Origin: Seongchinamella sediminis
Lineage (GTDB): Bacteria > Pseudomonadota > Gammaproteobacteria > Pseudomonadales > Halieaceae
DNA length: 64,000 nt
Assembly: GCF_003457605.1 (NCBI RefSeq)
Contig: NZ_QRAN01000007.1
Location: 62,001 to 126,000 of the forward strand
Direction of reading: 5' to 3'
Part shown: in pieces, positions 43,555 through 51,741 of the stretch
Position numbering within the stretch: the first letter of the stretch is position 1
Layout of the letters: each line of letters begins with the position of its first letter
Notes under the pieces: generated by a model
What the model was told of the DNA's origin: nothing
What the model saw: the letters and a program-made list of their open reading frames with translations, nothing else
Database searches by the model: none
Program-made: the position numbers and the translations under genes

Positions 43555-45660
43555 ATGAACTACAGCGCGTTACTGATCACCGGGCTACTGGCCTGCTTCG
43601 CTCCTGTCGCACCGGCAGCTCAGGATAGCACGCCGCAAGCGCTGGCAAGCCAGAAAGCAACCGGCAACTGGCCTGGCCACGGGCGCAACAGCGGCGAGGA
43701 GCGTTTCTCCCCCCTAGACAGCGTCAATGAGGGTAACGTCGACAAGTTGGGGTTGGCCTGGAGCTTCAAGTACCCCCTCGACCGCGTGGTGGAGGCCACC
43801 CCCATCGTGGTGCATGGCGTTCTCTACACCACCGGCGCCTACAGCATGGTCTTTGCCCTGGATGCGAAGTCAGGCGAGCTGTTGTGGGAGTACAACCCCA
43901 AGGTCTGGCGCGGCTACCAGGGCCGAGGCTGCTGTGACGCCGCCAATCGCGGGGTCGCTGTCCACAATGGCATGGTCTATGTGGGAGTCTACGACGGCCG
44001 CCTGGAGGCGCTGGATGCAAAAACCGGTGAACTGGTCTGGTCGGTCAACACCCTGATCGACGCCGAACGCAACTACACCATCACCGGGGCTCCCCGGGTG
44101 GTGAAAGGCAAGGTGATTATCGGCAACGGCGGCGCCGAATTCGGCGTACGCGGTTACATCACCGCCTACGAAGCTGAGACGGGTAAGCAGGCCTGGCGCT
44201 TCTTCACCGTACCCGGCGACCCGGCCAGGGGTGACGAAACCGACACCATCAGCATGATCCGCAAGACCTGGCACGGCGACCAGTACTGGAAGCAGGGCGG
44301 CGGCGGCACGGTCTGGGACGCCATGGCTTACGACAGCGAGTTGAACCTGCTGTATATCGGTGTCGGCAATGGCTCTTTCTGGAACTACAAGCTGCGCTCG
44401 GAGGCAAAAGGCGACAATCTGTTCGTTTCCTCCATCGTGGCTATCAACCCCGATTCGGGCGACTACGTGTGGCACTACCAGACCACCCCGGGAGACGCTT
44501 GGGACTACACCGCGACCCAGCACATCATCGTCACCACCCTGCCGATCGCCGGCAAGGATCGCCGGGTGGTGATGCAGGCCCCGAAAAACGGCTTCTTCTA
44601 CGTGCTGGACGCCGCCACGGGTAAGTTCATTTCCGCGGGCAAGTTCGGCGAGGTCACCTGGGCCAAGGGCATCGACCCGCAAACGGGGCGTCCCATCATC
44701 GACCGGGAAGCGGCCGATTACTGGACCGATTCCGAGCCCAAGACGGTATTCCCGGGTTCCCAGGGGGCCCACAACTGGCCGCCCATGAGCTTCAATCCCG
44801 AGACCGGCCTGGTCTACATCCCCCAGCAGGTGACGATGGAGCATTTCGTGCCCCTGGAATCACCGAAAGCGGTCAAAACCGGTGTTCCCAACCTGGGCCT
44901 TGAGGTGCCGATCGTGCCCGAGACCCTGGCGGGGATCGAGGAGCTGGCGCAGGTCTATCGGGGCAACCTGGTCGCCTGGGATCCGGTACGGCAGGAAGTG
45001 CGCTGGAAACAGCCCTATGAGCACATCCATAACAGCGGCACCCTGACTACTGCCGGCAATCTGGTATTCCAGGGCACCGCCGACGGGCGGGTGCTGGCCT
45101 ATAGCGCGGATGAGGGCGTTAAACTGTGGGAGCAGCCCGTGTCCAGCGGCGTGGTCGCAGGGCCTGTCACCTACGCAGTGGAGGGCGAGCAGTATGTGGC
45201 CTTCAATGTGGGCTGGGGCGGTGCTTTCCCCATCACCTTCGGCGCCCTGGCCTATCGCACCGGCGTGGTGCCGGACTCCCGCCTGTATGTGTTCAAGCTG
45301 AACGGCAAGGCGGCCATGCCACCTGTCGAGCGGCGCACACTGGAGCCGCCGTCACCACCGCCACTGACCGCGGATGCAGCGACCCTGGCCGAGGGCAAGC
45401 GACTCTATGCGGATCACTGCGGGGTATGCCACGGGCTGTCTGCCCTGAGCGCCAATATTATTCCCGATTTGCGCTACCTGACGCCGGAGAAACACGCCGA
45501 GTTTCTGCCTATCGTGTACGGCCTGAGGTCCCACCAGGGCATGCCGCCCTTCGGTGGCATCCTGGAACAGCAGGAGGCCGAGAGTATTCGCCAGTACATC
45601 ATCCAGCGCAGCCATGACTGGCGCGAGGAACTGCAAAACCGCAATAGCGGCTCAGAGTAA
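43555..45660 (+). CDS. PQQ-dependent alcohol dehydrogenase with haem c, copy 2
   Basis: 701 residues, signal peptide about 1-22 (ALLITGLLACFAPVAPA). Same architecture as copy 1: GCCDAANRGVAVH disulfide, VWDAMAYDSELNLLYIGVGN, catalytic Asp in TPGDAWDYTATQ (again no +2 Asp), and C-terminal CGVCHGLS haem site with GMPPFGG axial Met. The pair is clearly a duplication with divergence; co-transcription (31-bp gap) suggests either different substrates or successive oxidations. Confidence 0.92.
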   Translation: MNYSALLITGLLACFAPVAPAAQDSTPQALASQKATGNWPGHGRNSGEERFSPLDSVNEGNVDKLGLAWSFKYPLDRVVEATPIVVHGVLYTTGAYSMVFALDAKSGELLWEYNPKVWRGYQGRGCCDAANRGVAVHNGMVYVGVYDGRLEALDAKTGELVWSVNTLIDAERNYTITGAPRVVKGKVIIGNGGAEFGVRGYITAYEAETGKQAWRFFTVPGDPARGDETDTISMIRKTWHGDQYWKQGGGGTVWDAMAYDSELNLLYIGVGNGSFWNYKLRSEAKGDNLFVSSIVAINPDSGDYVWHYQTTPGDAWDYTATQHIIVTTLPIAGKDRRVVMQAPKNGFFYVLDAATGKFISAGKFGEVTWAKGIDPQTGRPIIDREAADYWTDSEPKTVFPGSQGAHNWPPMSFNPETGLVYIPQQVTMEHFVPLESPKAVKTGVPNLGLEVPIVPETLAGIEELAQVYRGNLVAWDPVRQEVRWKQPYEHIHNSGTLTTAGNLVFQGTADGRVLAYSADEGVKLWEQPVSSGVVAGPVTYAVEGEQYVAFNVGWGGAFPITFGALAYRTGVVPDSRLYVFKLNGKAAMPPVERRTLEPPSPPPLTADAATLAEGKRLYADHCGVCHGLSALSANIIPDLRYLTPEKHAEFLPIVYGLRSHQGMPPFGGILEQQEAESIRQYIIQRSHDWREELQNRNSGSE

Positions 45661-45681
45661 GGAGATCGCCATGTGGATTGG

Positions 45682-45713
45682 GCGCGGGCGCCGACAGGCA
45701 CGACTGCCCGCGC
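45682..45713. terminator. Long GC hairpin after the PQQ operon
   Basis: GCGCGGGC (45682-45689) and GCCCGCGC (45706-45713), 16-nt loop, between convergent operons. A mini-ORF of 16 codons (45671-45721) with a good Shine-Dalgarno (AAGGAG) overlaps it; see findings. Confidence 0.45.
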
Positions 45714-45737
45714 GGCTATGACGGCAGCCAGGCGCCG

Positions 45738-46526
45738 TCAGTAGCCACCCCGGGCGGCGGCCGCGTCCGGGTCCTCGCCCCGGGCAATCGCCAGCCCGCG
45801 GTTGACGCCGGCGCGGAAGAAGCTGATGTCGGTGCCGGCGGAGGCGAAATGGAAGCCGCTGGCCAGGGAGTCGTGGGCCATCTCCGCCGAGTAGCCGAAC
45901 ATGCCCACGGCGCGCTCATGCTTCTGGCACGCGGCAACAATGGCCGCGATGGCATCCTTGAAGCGCGGGTTGGCGAAATCCCCGGGGGCTATACCCAGGC
46001 CGTAACACAGGTCCATGGGGCCGACGAACAGGCCATCGACGCCCTCCACAGCAGCAATTTCCTCGACATTCGCCAGCCCTTCCTCGGTCTCTATCATTGG
46101 CAGGCAGGCGATCTGCGCGTTGGCGTGGGCCAGGTACTCGATCCCGGATTCCATCGCCGGCCGCATGGGCCCACAGGAGCGCTGGCCCTGGGGCGGGTAG
46201 TAACAGGCGGCCGCGGCCCGCCGGGCCTCCTCGGCCGAATTCACCATGGGCACGATGACTCCCTCGGCACCCACATCCAGCACCTTGCCGATCTGGTCCG
46301 GGGTATTGGCGGCCACCCGCACCAGCGGCGTCACCGGCTGGCCGCAGATAGCCGGCAGCAGGCGGTTGAGGTCGCTGTAGTCCATCAGGCCGTGCTGCAG
46401 GTCGAAGCACAGCCAGTCCACCCCCGTGCGGGCCAGGGTTTCGGCCACATGAATATCCGGCAGGTTGATCCAGATGCCCAGCGAGGGCTTGCCCTCGCGC
46501 CAGTGTTGCAGTGCGGTGTTGATCAT
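45738..46526 (-). CDS. HpcH/HpaI-family aldolase
   Basis: 262 residues from MINTALQHWREGKPSLGIWI with TGGAG upstream; the frame's earlier Met is an artefact of the neighbouring gene. Class II pyruvate aldolase motifs: WINLPDIHVAETLARTGVDW, FDLQHG (general base), PMIETEEGLANVEEIAAVEG (metal Glu) and DGLFVGPMDLCYGLG (metal Asp). It cleaves 4-hydroxy-2-oxo acids or 2-keto-3-deoxy sugar acids to pyruvate and an aldehyde. Minus strand, downstream of the HpaH-like gene. Confidence 0.9.
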   Translation of the reverse strand: MINTALQHWREGKPSLGIWINLPDIHVAETLARTGVDWLCFDLQHGLMDYSDLNRLLPAICGQPVTPLVRVAANTPDQIGKVLDVGAEGVIVPMVNSAEEARRAAAACYYPPQGQRSCGPMRPAMESGIEYLAHANAQIACLPMIETEEGLANVEEIAAVEGVDGLFVGPMDLCYGLGIAPGDFANPRFKDAIAAIVAACQKHERAVGMFGYSAEMAHDSLASGFHFASAGTDISFFRAGVNRGLAIARGEDPDAAAARGGY

Positions 46527-46557
46527 TTTGAGTCTCCAGTATGCGTCGCTGCCGTTA

Positions 46558-47349
46558 TCAGCTGAAGGTGAAGCTGACGTCGCCGAAACCGCTGTCGAAG
46601 CGGGCCACGATTTCGTCACCGGCCGCCACCGGTACCGCCCGCAGGAACGAACCCGACAGGATGACATCGCCGGGCTCGAAGGCAACGCCGAATTCAGCCA
46701 GCTTGTTGGCCAGCCAGGCAACCGCGTTGAGCGGGTTGCCTAGCACCGCAGCGGAGTTGCCCTGCTCCCTCACCTCGCCATTGATTTCCAGGCTGCCCTG
46801 GATATTGCGAATGTCGATATCGCGCAGGTCCAGGGGATTGCCGCCGAGGATCACCCCGCCCACGGCGGCCAGGTCGGCAATGGTATCGCGCACGTCCATG
46901 CCCGGCCCGTAGGCCACCCGGAAGTCGACGACTTCAATCGCCGGCAGGACGAAGTCGGTGGCACGGATCACATCGGCCACGTTGACCCCGGGACCCGCCA
47001 GGCGCTCCTTCATGACAAAGGCCATCTCGATTTCCACCAGGGGCTGCTGCCAGTCCGCGCGGGGGCTCTCACCCGCCTCAGGATAGAACATGAAATCCAG
47101 CATGGCACTGTAATCGGGTTCGGTGGAATTGGCCATTTCCTGCATCGGCTTGGAGGTGAGGCCGATCTTGTAGCCGCGGACCTTGTGGCCCTTGTCGCGA
47201 AACTGCTGCACGACCTTCTCCTGGATGCGGTAGGCATCTTCCATTTCGATATCGGGGAAGCGCGGGTTCAGCAGCGGGACCTGGGATTTCTCCTGGAAGC
47301 AGCGGAAGATGTCGGCGGCAATGTCCTGGCGCAGGTGTTCGGTCAGCAT
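46558..47349 (-). CDS. 2-oxo-alkenoate hydratase (HpaH/MhpD-like)
   Basis: 263 residues from MLTEHLRQDIAADIFRCF (GAGAG upstream). FAH/MhpD-fold residues: EDAYRIQEKVVQQFRDKGHK, GYKIGLTSK, VEIEMAFVMKERLAGPGV (metal-binding Glu pair), VLPAIEVVDFR and VILSGSFLRAVPV. Family members hydrate 2-oxopent-4-enoate or 2-oxohept-3-ene-1,7-dioate, directly upstream of the HpaI aldolase step in aromatic meta-cleavage. The gene pair reproduces hpaH-hpaI; no ring-cleavage dioxygenase is present here. Confidence 0.88.
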   Translation of the reverse strand: MLTEHLRQDIAADIFRCFQEKSQVPLLNPRFPDIEMEDAYRIQEKVVQQFRDKGHKVRGYKIGLTSKPMQEMANSTEPDYSAMLDFMFYPEAGESPRADWQQPLVEIEMAFVMKERLAGPGVNVADVIRATDFVLPAIEVVDFRVAYGPGMDVRDTIADLAAVGGVILGGNPLDLRDIDIRNIQGSLEINGEVREQGNSAAVLGNPLNAVAWLANKLAEFGVAFEPGDVILSGSFLRAVPVAAGDEIVARFDSGFGDVSFTFS

Positions 47350-47418
47350 GGCGTTAACTCTCTGGTTGACTATCGGGATTGGATAACGCCAATCGTGGCG
47401 CAAGCGCGCAACAATAAC

Positions 47419-47434
47419 TGTCAAGCCGCCGACA
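47419..47434 (-). promoter_or_regulatory. Crp-family operator, site 5a (HpaH side)
   Basis: TGTCA-AGCCGC-CGACA, exact match. On the minus strand a weak -10-like CACGAT (47397-47392) lies at the -41.5 spacing. Confidence 0.6.
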
Positions 47435-47453
47435 CTTGCCCGTCGGCCCGAAC

Positions 47454-47469
47454 TGTCCCCTAGTTGACA
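47454..47469 (+). promoter_or_regulatory. Crp-family operator, site 5b (TonB receptor side)
   Basis: TGTCC-CCTAGT-TGACA, one mismatch. TAAAGT at 47491-47496 sits exactly at the -10 spacing for a -41.5 centred activator on the plus strand. Confidence 0.55.
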
Positions 47470-47585
47470 TTCTCGGGCCCGGCTCGCTGCTAAAGTCCCG
47501 CTCCGATTACTGCAACAACGCCGCTAATCGGCCCCTGATTATTTTAATAACTGCCCCTGAAACGGCAATCCGGAGGGAACACCCA

Positions 47586-50069
47586 ATGCACAAGCGCCCC
47601 GCCCTGAAAACACTCACCGCCGCCATCATCGGCCTCGGCCTGGCCCAGCCGGTGCTGGCGCAACAGCTGGAAGAGGTCGTGGTGACGGCCACCAAGCGTG
47701 CCGAGAGCATGCAGGACGTATCGATATCCATGATCGCCATGAGTGGTGATTCAATCAAGGATATGGGCATTACCCGCGGCGAGGATTTTGCCGTCGATAT
47801 TCCCGCCGTTGCCATCACCCAGAGCCCGATCGGCAACTTCGTGTTCATTCGCGGCGTCGGTACCCCCGGCGTCAACCAGGGTATCGAACAGTCCGTGTCG
47901 ATTTTCCACGATGGTATCTACATGGGCCGCAGCCAGCTGGCCCGGGCACCGTTTATGGACCTCGACCGGGTCGAAGTCCTGCGCGGCCCGCAAAGTGTGC
48001 TGTTCGGCAAGAACACCATCGGTGGCGCCATTCACGTGATCAGCGCCAAACCCACCCAGGAAGTGGAGGGCATGATCAGCGGCCTGTACGGCTGGGAAGA
48101 CGGCGAGAAGGAGATCACCGGCGTTATCTCCGGGCCAATTACCGATACCCTGTCCGGCCGCATTGCCTACCGCGGCTACGAACTGGATGGTTATCTGGAA
48201 AATGTCCTGACCGGCGAGGACGGCCCCGAGCGCGACGACGAGACCCTGCGCGTGCAACTGGCCTGGGACGCCACTGACACCTTGCTCATCACCGGCAAGT
48301 GGGAGCAGAGCGAATTCGAAAACCAGCAGGTGTCCACCCAGCTGGCTACCTTTGATCCCGCCCCCGGGGGGGTCGGTTTCAACAACCTCAACCAGGCCCT
48401 GGTGGCCAGCATAACTGGTGGCAATGGTAACGAGAAGTATGACGACGAACGCGCTGTCATCAACGATGGCGGCGCGGCCCTCGGCGAATTGCTTCCTGAA
48501 TATGCCGGGCTCCCCGGTTTCCCGGATCTGCCGGAAGTGAGTAAAAACTCCATGGAGCTTGGCACGCTCACCATTGACTGGCTACTTGGAGAGCACTCCC
48601 TCACCGCCATTACCGGCTACGCGCACTACGACTACCGCGATATCTGCGACTGTGACTTCTCGGCCCTGCCCTTCATCCAGGTTGACGCCCGCGAGGACTA
48701 CGACCAGTTCAGCCAGGAGATCCGCCTGACCTCTCCGGGCGGGGAAAAACTGGACTACATCGTCGGTTTTTACTATCACCAGAGCGATCTCGAGTACCGC
48801 GCCAGTGACAGTCTCGGCACCTCGCTCGCGGCTCCCCTGCTGGGCGCGCCGGCGGCCCTGACGCCCAACCTCAGCCGGGACTACAGTCTCGAACAGGAGC
48901 AGGACATGTGGTCGGTATTCGGCTCCGCCACCTGGAGTTTCACCGATGCGACGCGCCTCACCGTTGGCCTGCGCTACTTCGAGGAGAGCAAGGAAGCTGA
49001 TCACCCCCTGAGCAAACGCTTTACCGATGGCTGGGACTACAGCGCCGCCGTGGGAGCCCCGGCGGGGACCGTCACCTATGGCGATACCGCGGCCGAGTAT
49101 GACCGCTTCCTGAATGATTTCGCCGGCACCCCGATGACGACCATTTCCGAGGGCATCTATACCGCCCTCCTGGGTACCTTCGAGCACGACATCCGCAAGC
49201 GCAAGCGCGATGAAGAAGATGTCATGGGATCCATTACCCTGGAACACGACATCGGTGGCGATTCCATGGTCTTTGCCACCATCGCCAACGGCACCAAAGG
49301 TGGCGGATTTGACGCCCGGTTCCTCAAGACCACCGACGACCCGAGGTTCGAGTACGACGAAGAGACAGCGATCAGTTACGAGCTGGGTCTTAAAAGCTAT
49401 CTGCTGGATGGCCTGATGACATTCAACGCCACCGCGTTCTACACCGAAGTTGACGACTTCCAGGTCAGCATCTTTGACGGGCAAACCGGTTTCGTCGTGC
49501 AGAACGCCGCAGAACTGGAGTCCAAGGGTGTGGAAGTTGATGTCAAGTGGGCGGCAACCGAATACCTGACCGTCGGCTTTGCCGGCAGCTACCTGGATGC
49601 GACCTACGCCGACTACGCCAATGGCCCCTGCTGGACCCTGTCCGGCAGTGAACCGGTCAATCGTGGCGGCTGCATCGACCGCGGCCAGTCGACAGAGCGC
49701 CGGGACGCTTCCGGTGACACCATCAACTATGCACCGGAGTGGGCCTACAACCTCAACTTCGATTACCGACAGCCGGTAGGCGACAGCCTGGAGGCGCGGG
49801 CGGTGCTGAACATCAATTACTCGGACGGTTACGCCACAGCCGGTGACCTCGATGAGATCTACACCTGGCAGGACGACTACACCAAGGTCGACCTGCGCCT
49901 GAGCCTCGGCGGAGTAAATGGCATGTGGGACGTGGCGCTGATTGGCAAGAACCTCACCGATGAGTACATCAGTGGCAACAGCGATGACCAGCCGCTGGTG
50001 CCCGGTAACGGCTTCGCCTCTACCGACCGCCTGCGCTCCTACGCCGTGCAGGCAACCTACAGATTCTGA
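47586..50069 (+). CDS. TonB-dependent outer-membrane receptor
   Basis: 827 residues from ATG 47586 (GGAGG upstream). Signal peptide 1-25 (AAIIGLGLAQPVLAQQ), TonB-box region LEEVVVTATKRAESMQDVSI, plug domain with FIRGVGTPGVNQGIEQSVSI and DRVEVLRGPQSVLFGKNTIG, then a 22-strand barrel ending in Phe (RSYAVQATYRF). The plug belongs to the large class of receptors for non-siderophore substrates common in marine gammaproteobacteria. Probably imports the compound degraded by this region, energised by TonB-ExbBD encoded elsewhere. Confidence 0.92.
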   Translation: MHKRPALKTLTAAIIGLGLAQPVLAQQLEEVVVTATKRAESMQDVSISMIAMSGDSIKDMGITRGEDFAVDIPAVAITQSPIGNFVFIRGVGTPGVNQGIEQSVSIFHDGIYMGRSQLARAPFMDLDRVEVLRGPQSVLFGKNTIGGAIHVISAKPTQEVEGMISGLYGWEDGEKEITGVISGPITDTLSGRIAYRGYELDGYLENVLTGEDGPERDDETLRVQLAWDATDTLLITGKWEQSEFENQQVSTQLATFDPAPGGVGFNNLNQALVASITGGNGNEKYDDERAVINDGGAALGELLPEYAGLPGFPDLPEVSKNSMELGTLTIDWLLGEHSLTAITGYAHYDYRDICDCDFSALPFIQVDAREDYDQFSQEIRLTSPGGEKLDYIVGFYYHQSDLEYRASDSLGTSLAAPLLGAPAALTPNLSRDYSLEQEQDMWSVFGSATWSFTDATRLTVGLRYFEESKEADHPLSKRFTDGWDYSAAVGAPAGTVTYGDTAAEYDRFLNDFAGTPMTTISEGIYTALLGTFEHDIRKRKRDEEDVMGSITLEHDIGGDSMVFATIANGTKGGGFDARFLKTTDDPRFEYDEETAISYELGLKSYLLDGLMTFNATAFYTEVDDFQVSIFDGQTGFVVQNAAELESKGVEVDVKWAATEYLTVGFAGSYLDATYADYANGPCWTLSGSEPVNRGGCIDRGQSTERRDASGDTINYAPEWAYNLNFDYRQPVGDSLEARAVLNINYSDGYATAGDLDEIYTWQDDYTKVDLRLSLGGVNGMWDVALIGKNLTDEYISGNSDDQPLVPGNGFASTDRLRSYAVQATYRF

Positions 50070-50092
50070 CTGCGAACCCCGTCAGGGGTGTT

Positions 50093-50122
50093 GGGGGAGC
50101 CCGACGGGCTCCCCCTTTTTTT
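50093..50122 (+). terminator. Rho-independent terminator after the TonB receptor
   Basis: GGGGGAGCCC-GAC-GGGCTCCCCC followed by TTTTTTT, 24 bp after the stop codon. Confidence 0.95.
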
Positions 50123-50196
50123 CATTCGTGGCCAGGGCCACTGGACTATGGTTATACCGGGCACGACAAAACGGATCATCCTGGCGAGGACATGAC

Positions 50197-51720
50197 ATGA
50201 TGCTATTTCGCGGCAATCTCTTATTCACCCTGTGCCTGCTGCTGTGCGGGCTGGCGCCACTGACAGCCCGGGCAGACAGCGACAAACCCAACATCCTCAT
50301 CATCTGGGGCGACGATATCGGCATGTGGAATATCAGCGCCTATCACCGCGGCATGATGGGCGGCACCACACCCAATATCGACCGCATCGCCGAGGAAGGC
50401 ATGATCTTCATGGATCATTACGCCCACCCCTCCTGTACCGCCGGACGCTCGGCCTTTATTACCGGCCAGTACCCCATCCGCACCGGGCTCAGCAGCGTCG
50501 GCCTGCCCGGGGCGGCCCAGGGCCTCTCGGCTGAGGACCCGACCCTGGCGGAAATGCTCAAGCCGCTGGGTTACGCCACCGGCCAGTTCGGCAAGAATCA
50601 CCTGGGTGACCGCGACGAGCACCTGCCCACCGCCCACGGCTTCGACGAGTTTTTCGGCATTCTCTACCACCTCAACGCCGGCGAGTATGTGGAGCAGTAC
50701 GATTTCCCCAAGGGTGAGGATGCCCGCGCCTTTGCCCAGAGGGGCGTTATCCACGCCTGGTCGGACCGCAAGCCCGAGGACCTCGGCGGCTTCGGCCGCA
50801 GGCGGCAGGAGGTGCTGGACGAGGAAGTGCTGGGCAAATCCACCGCCTTTATCCGCAAAGCCGTGGCCGCGGACAAGCCCTTCTTCGTCTGGCACAACAT
50901 GACCCGCATGCACTACCGCACCAACCTCTCCGCCGAGTACCAGGACAGGAGCGGCTATGGCCTCTACGCCGACGGCATGATGGAGATAGACGACGATGTC
51001 GGTGTGCTGCTCGACCTGCTGGAGGAACTGGGGGTTGCCGACAACACCCTGGTGATGTTCTCCACCGACAATGGCGCCGCCTCCAACAGCTGGCCGGACG
51101 GCGGCAACCACCCTTTCCGCGGTGAAAAGGGCGTGGGCGGCTACGAGGGCGGATTCCGGGTACCCATGCTGGTCAAATGGCCGGGCAAGGTACCCGCAGA
51201 CACGGCGACCGGTGAATTCATGACCATGGAGGACTGGGTGCCGACCATCATGTCGATGCTGGGACAGCCGGCGCTCAAGCAGCAGTTGCTCGATGGCCAT
51301 CGCATCGGCAACCGCAGCTATCGCGTCCACCTGGACGGCGTCGACCAGAGCGCCATACTCACCGACACCGGCCCCACCGCCCGCGAGGAGTTTTTCTACT
51401 TCACCGAGACCACCCTGCACGGGATGCGCTGGGGCGACTACAAGTTCCTGTTCAAGTCACAGGACAAGTGGTTCAACGGTGTGCAGCAGCCGCTGGTGAC
51501 GCCGGTGATTACCAATCTCAAGCTGGACCCTTTCGAGCGCTTCCAGCACGCCCGCGGTTTCGACGAGTGGCAGGAGAATCGCTCCTGGCTGCTGGGCGCG
51601 GTCATGCCGCGCTTCCAGGGATTCGTCAAGTCGCTGCAGGACTATCCGCCGCGCCAGCGCAGCTTCGACCTGGACATCGATGCGGTGATGGATTCATTGC
51701 ATGCACCGGCAGCTCAATAG
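50197..51720 (+). CDS. Secreted sulfatase
   Basis: 507 residues from MM at 50197 (GCGAGGA upstream). Signal peptide 1-26. Type I sulfatase motifs: metal-binding WGDDIG (D39, D40); C80 in SCTAGRSAF fits the C-x-P/A-x-R formylglycine signature with Ala at the third position; K and H in FGKNHLGD; STDNGA for the second metal site. Formylglycine formation needs a separate maturase not seen here. Separated from the TonB receptor by a strong terminator, so it has its own promoter. It may remove sulfate esters from the imported compound. Confidence 0.88.
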   Translation: MMLFRGNLLFTLCLLLCGLAPLTARADSDKPNILIIWGDDIGMWNISAYHRGMMGGTTPNIDRIAEEGMIFMDHYAHPSCTAGRSAFITGQYPIRTGLSSVGLPGAAQGLSAEDPTLAEMLKPLGYATGQFGKNHLGDRDEHLPTAHGFDEFFGILYHLNAGEYVEQYDFPKGEDARAFAQRGVIHAWSDRKPEDLGGFGRRRQEVLDEEVLGKSTAFIRKAVAADKPFFVWHNMTRMHYRTNLSAEYQDRSGYGLYADGMMEIDDDVGVLLDLLEELGVADNTLVMFSTDNGAASNSWPDGGNHPFRGEKGVGGYEGGFRVPMLVKWPGKVPADTATGEFMTMEDWVPTIMSMLGQPALKQQLLDGHRIGNRSYRVHLDGVDQSAILTDTGPTAREEFFYFTETTLHGMRWGDYKFLFKSQDKWFNGVQQPLVTPVITNLKLDPFERFQHARGFDEWQENRSWLLGAVMPRFQGFVKSLQDYPPRQRSFDLDIDAVMDSLHAPAAQ

Positions 51721-51741
51721 TTGCTGCTGGCGAGGGCCGAA

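Noticed and set aside
45738-47349. Complete homoprotocatechuate pathway
   Set aside because: Only HpaH- and HpaI-like enzymes are present; no ring-cleavage dioxygenase, isomerase or hydroxylase.
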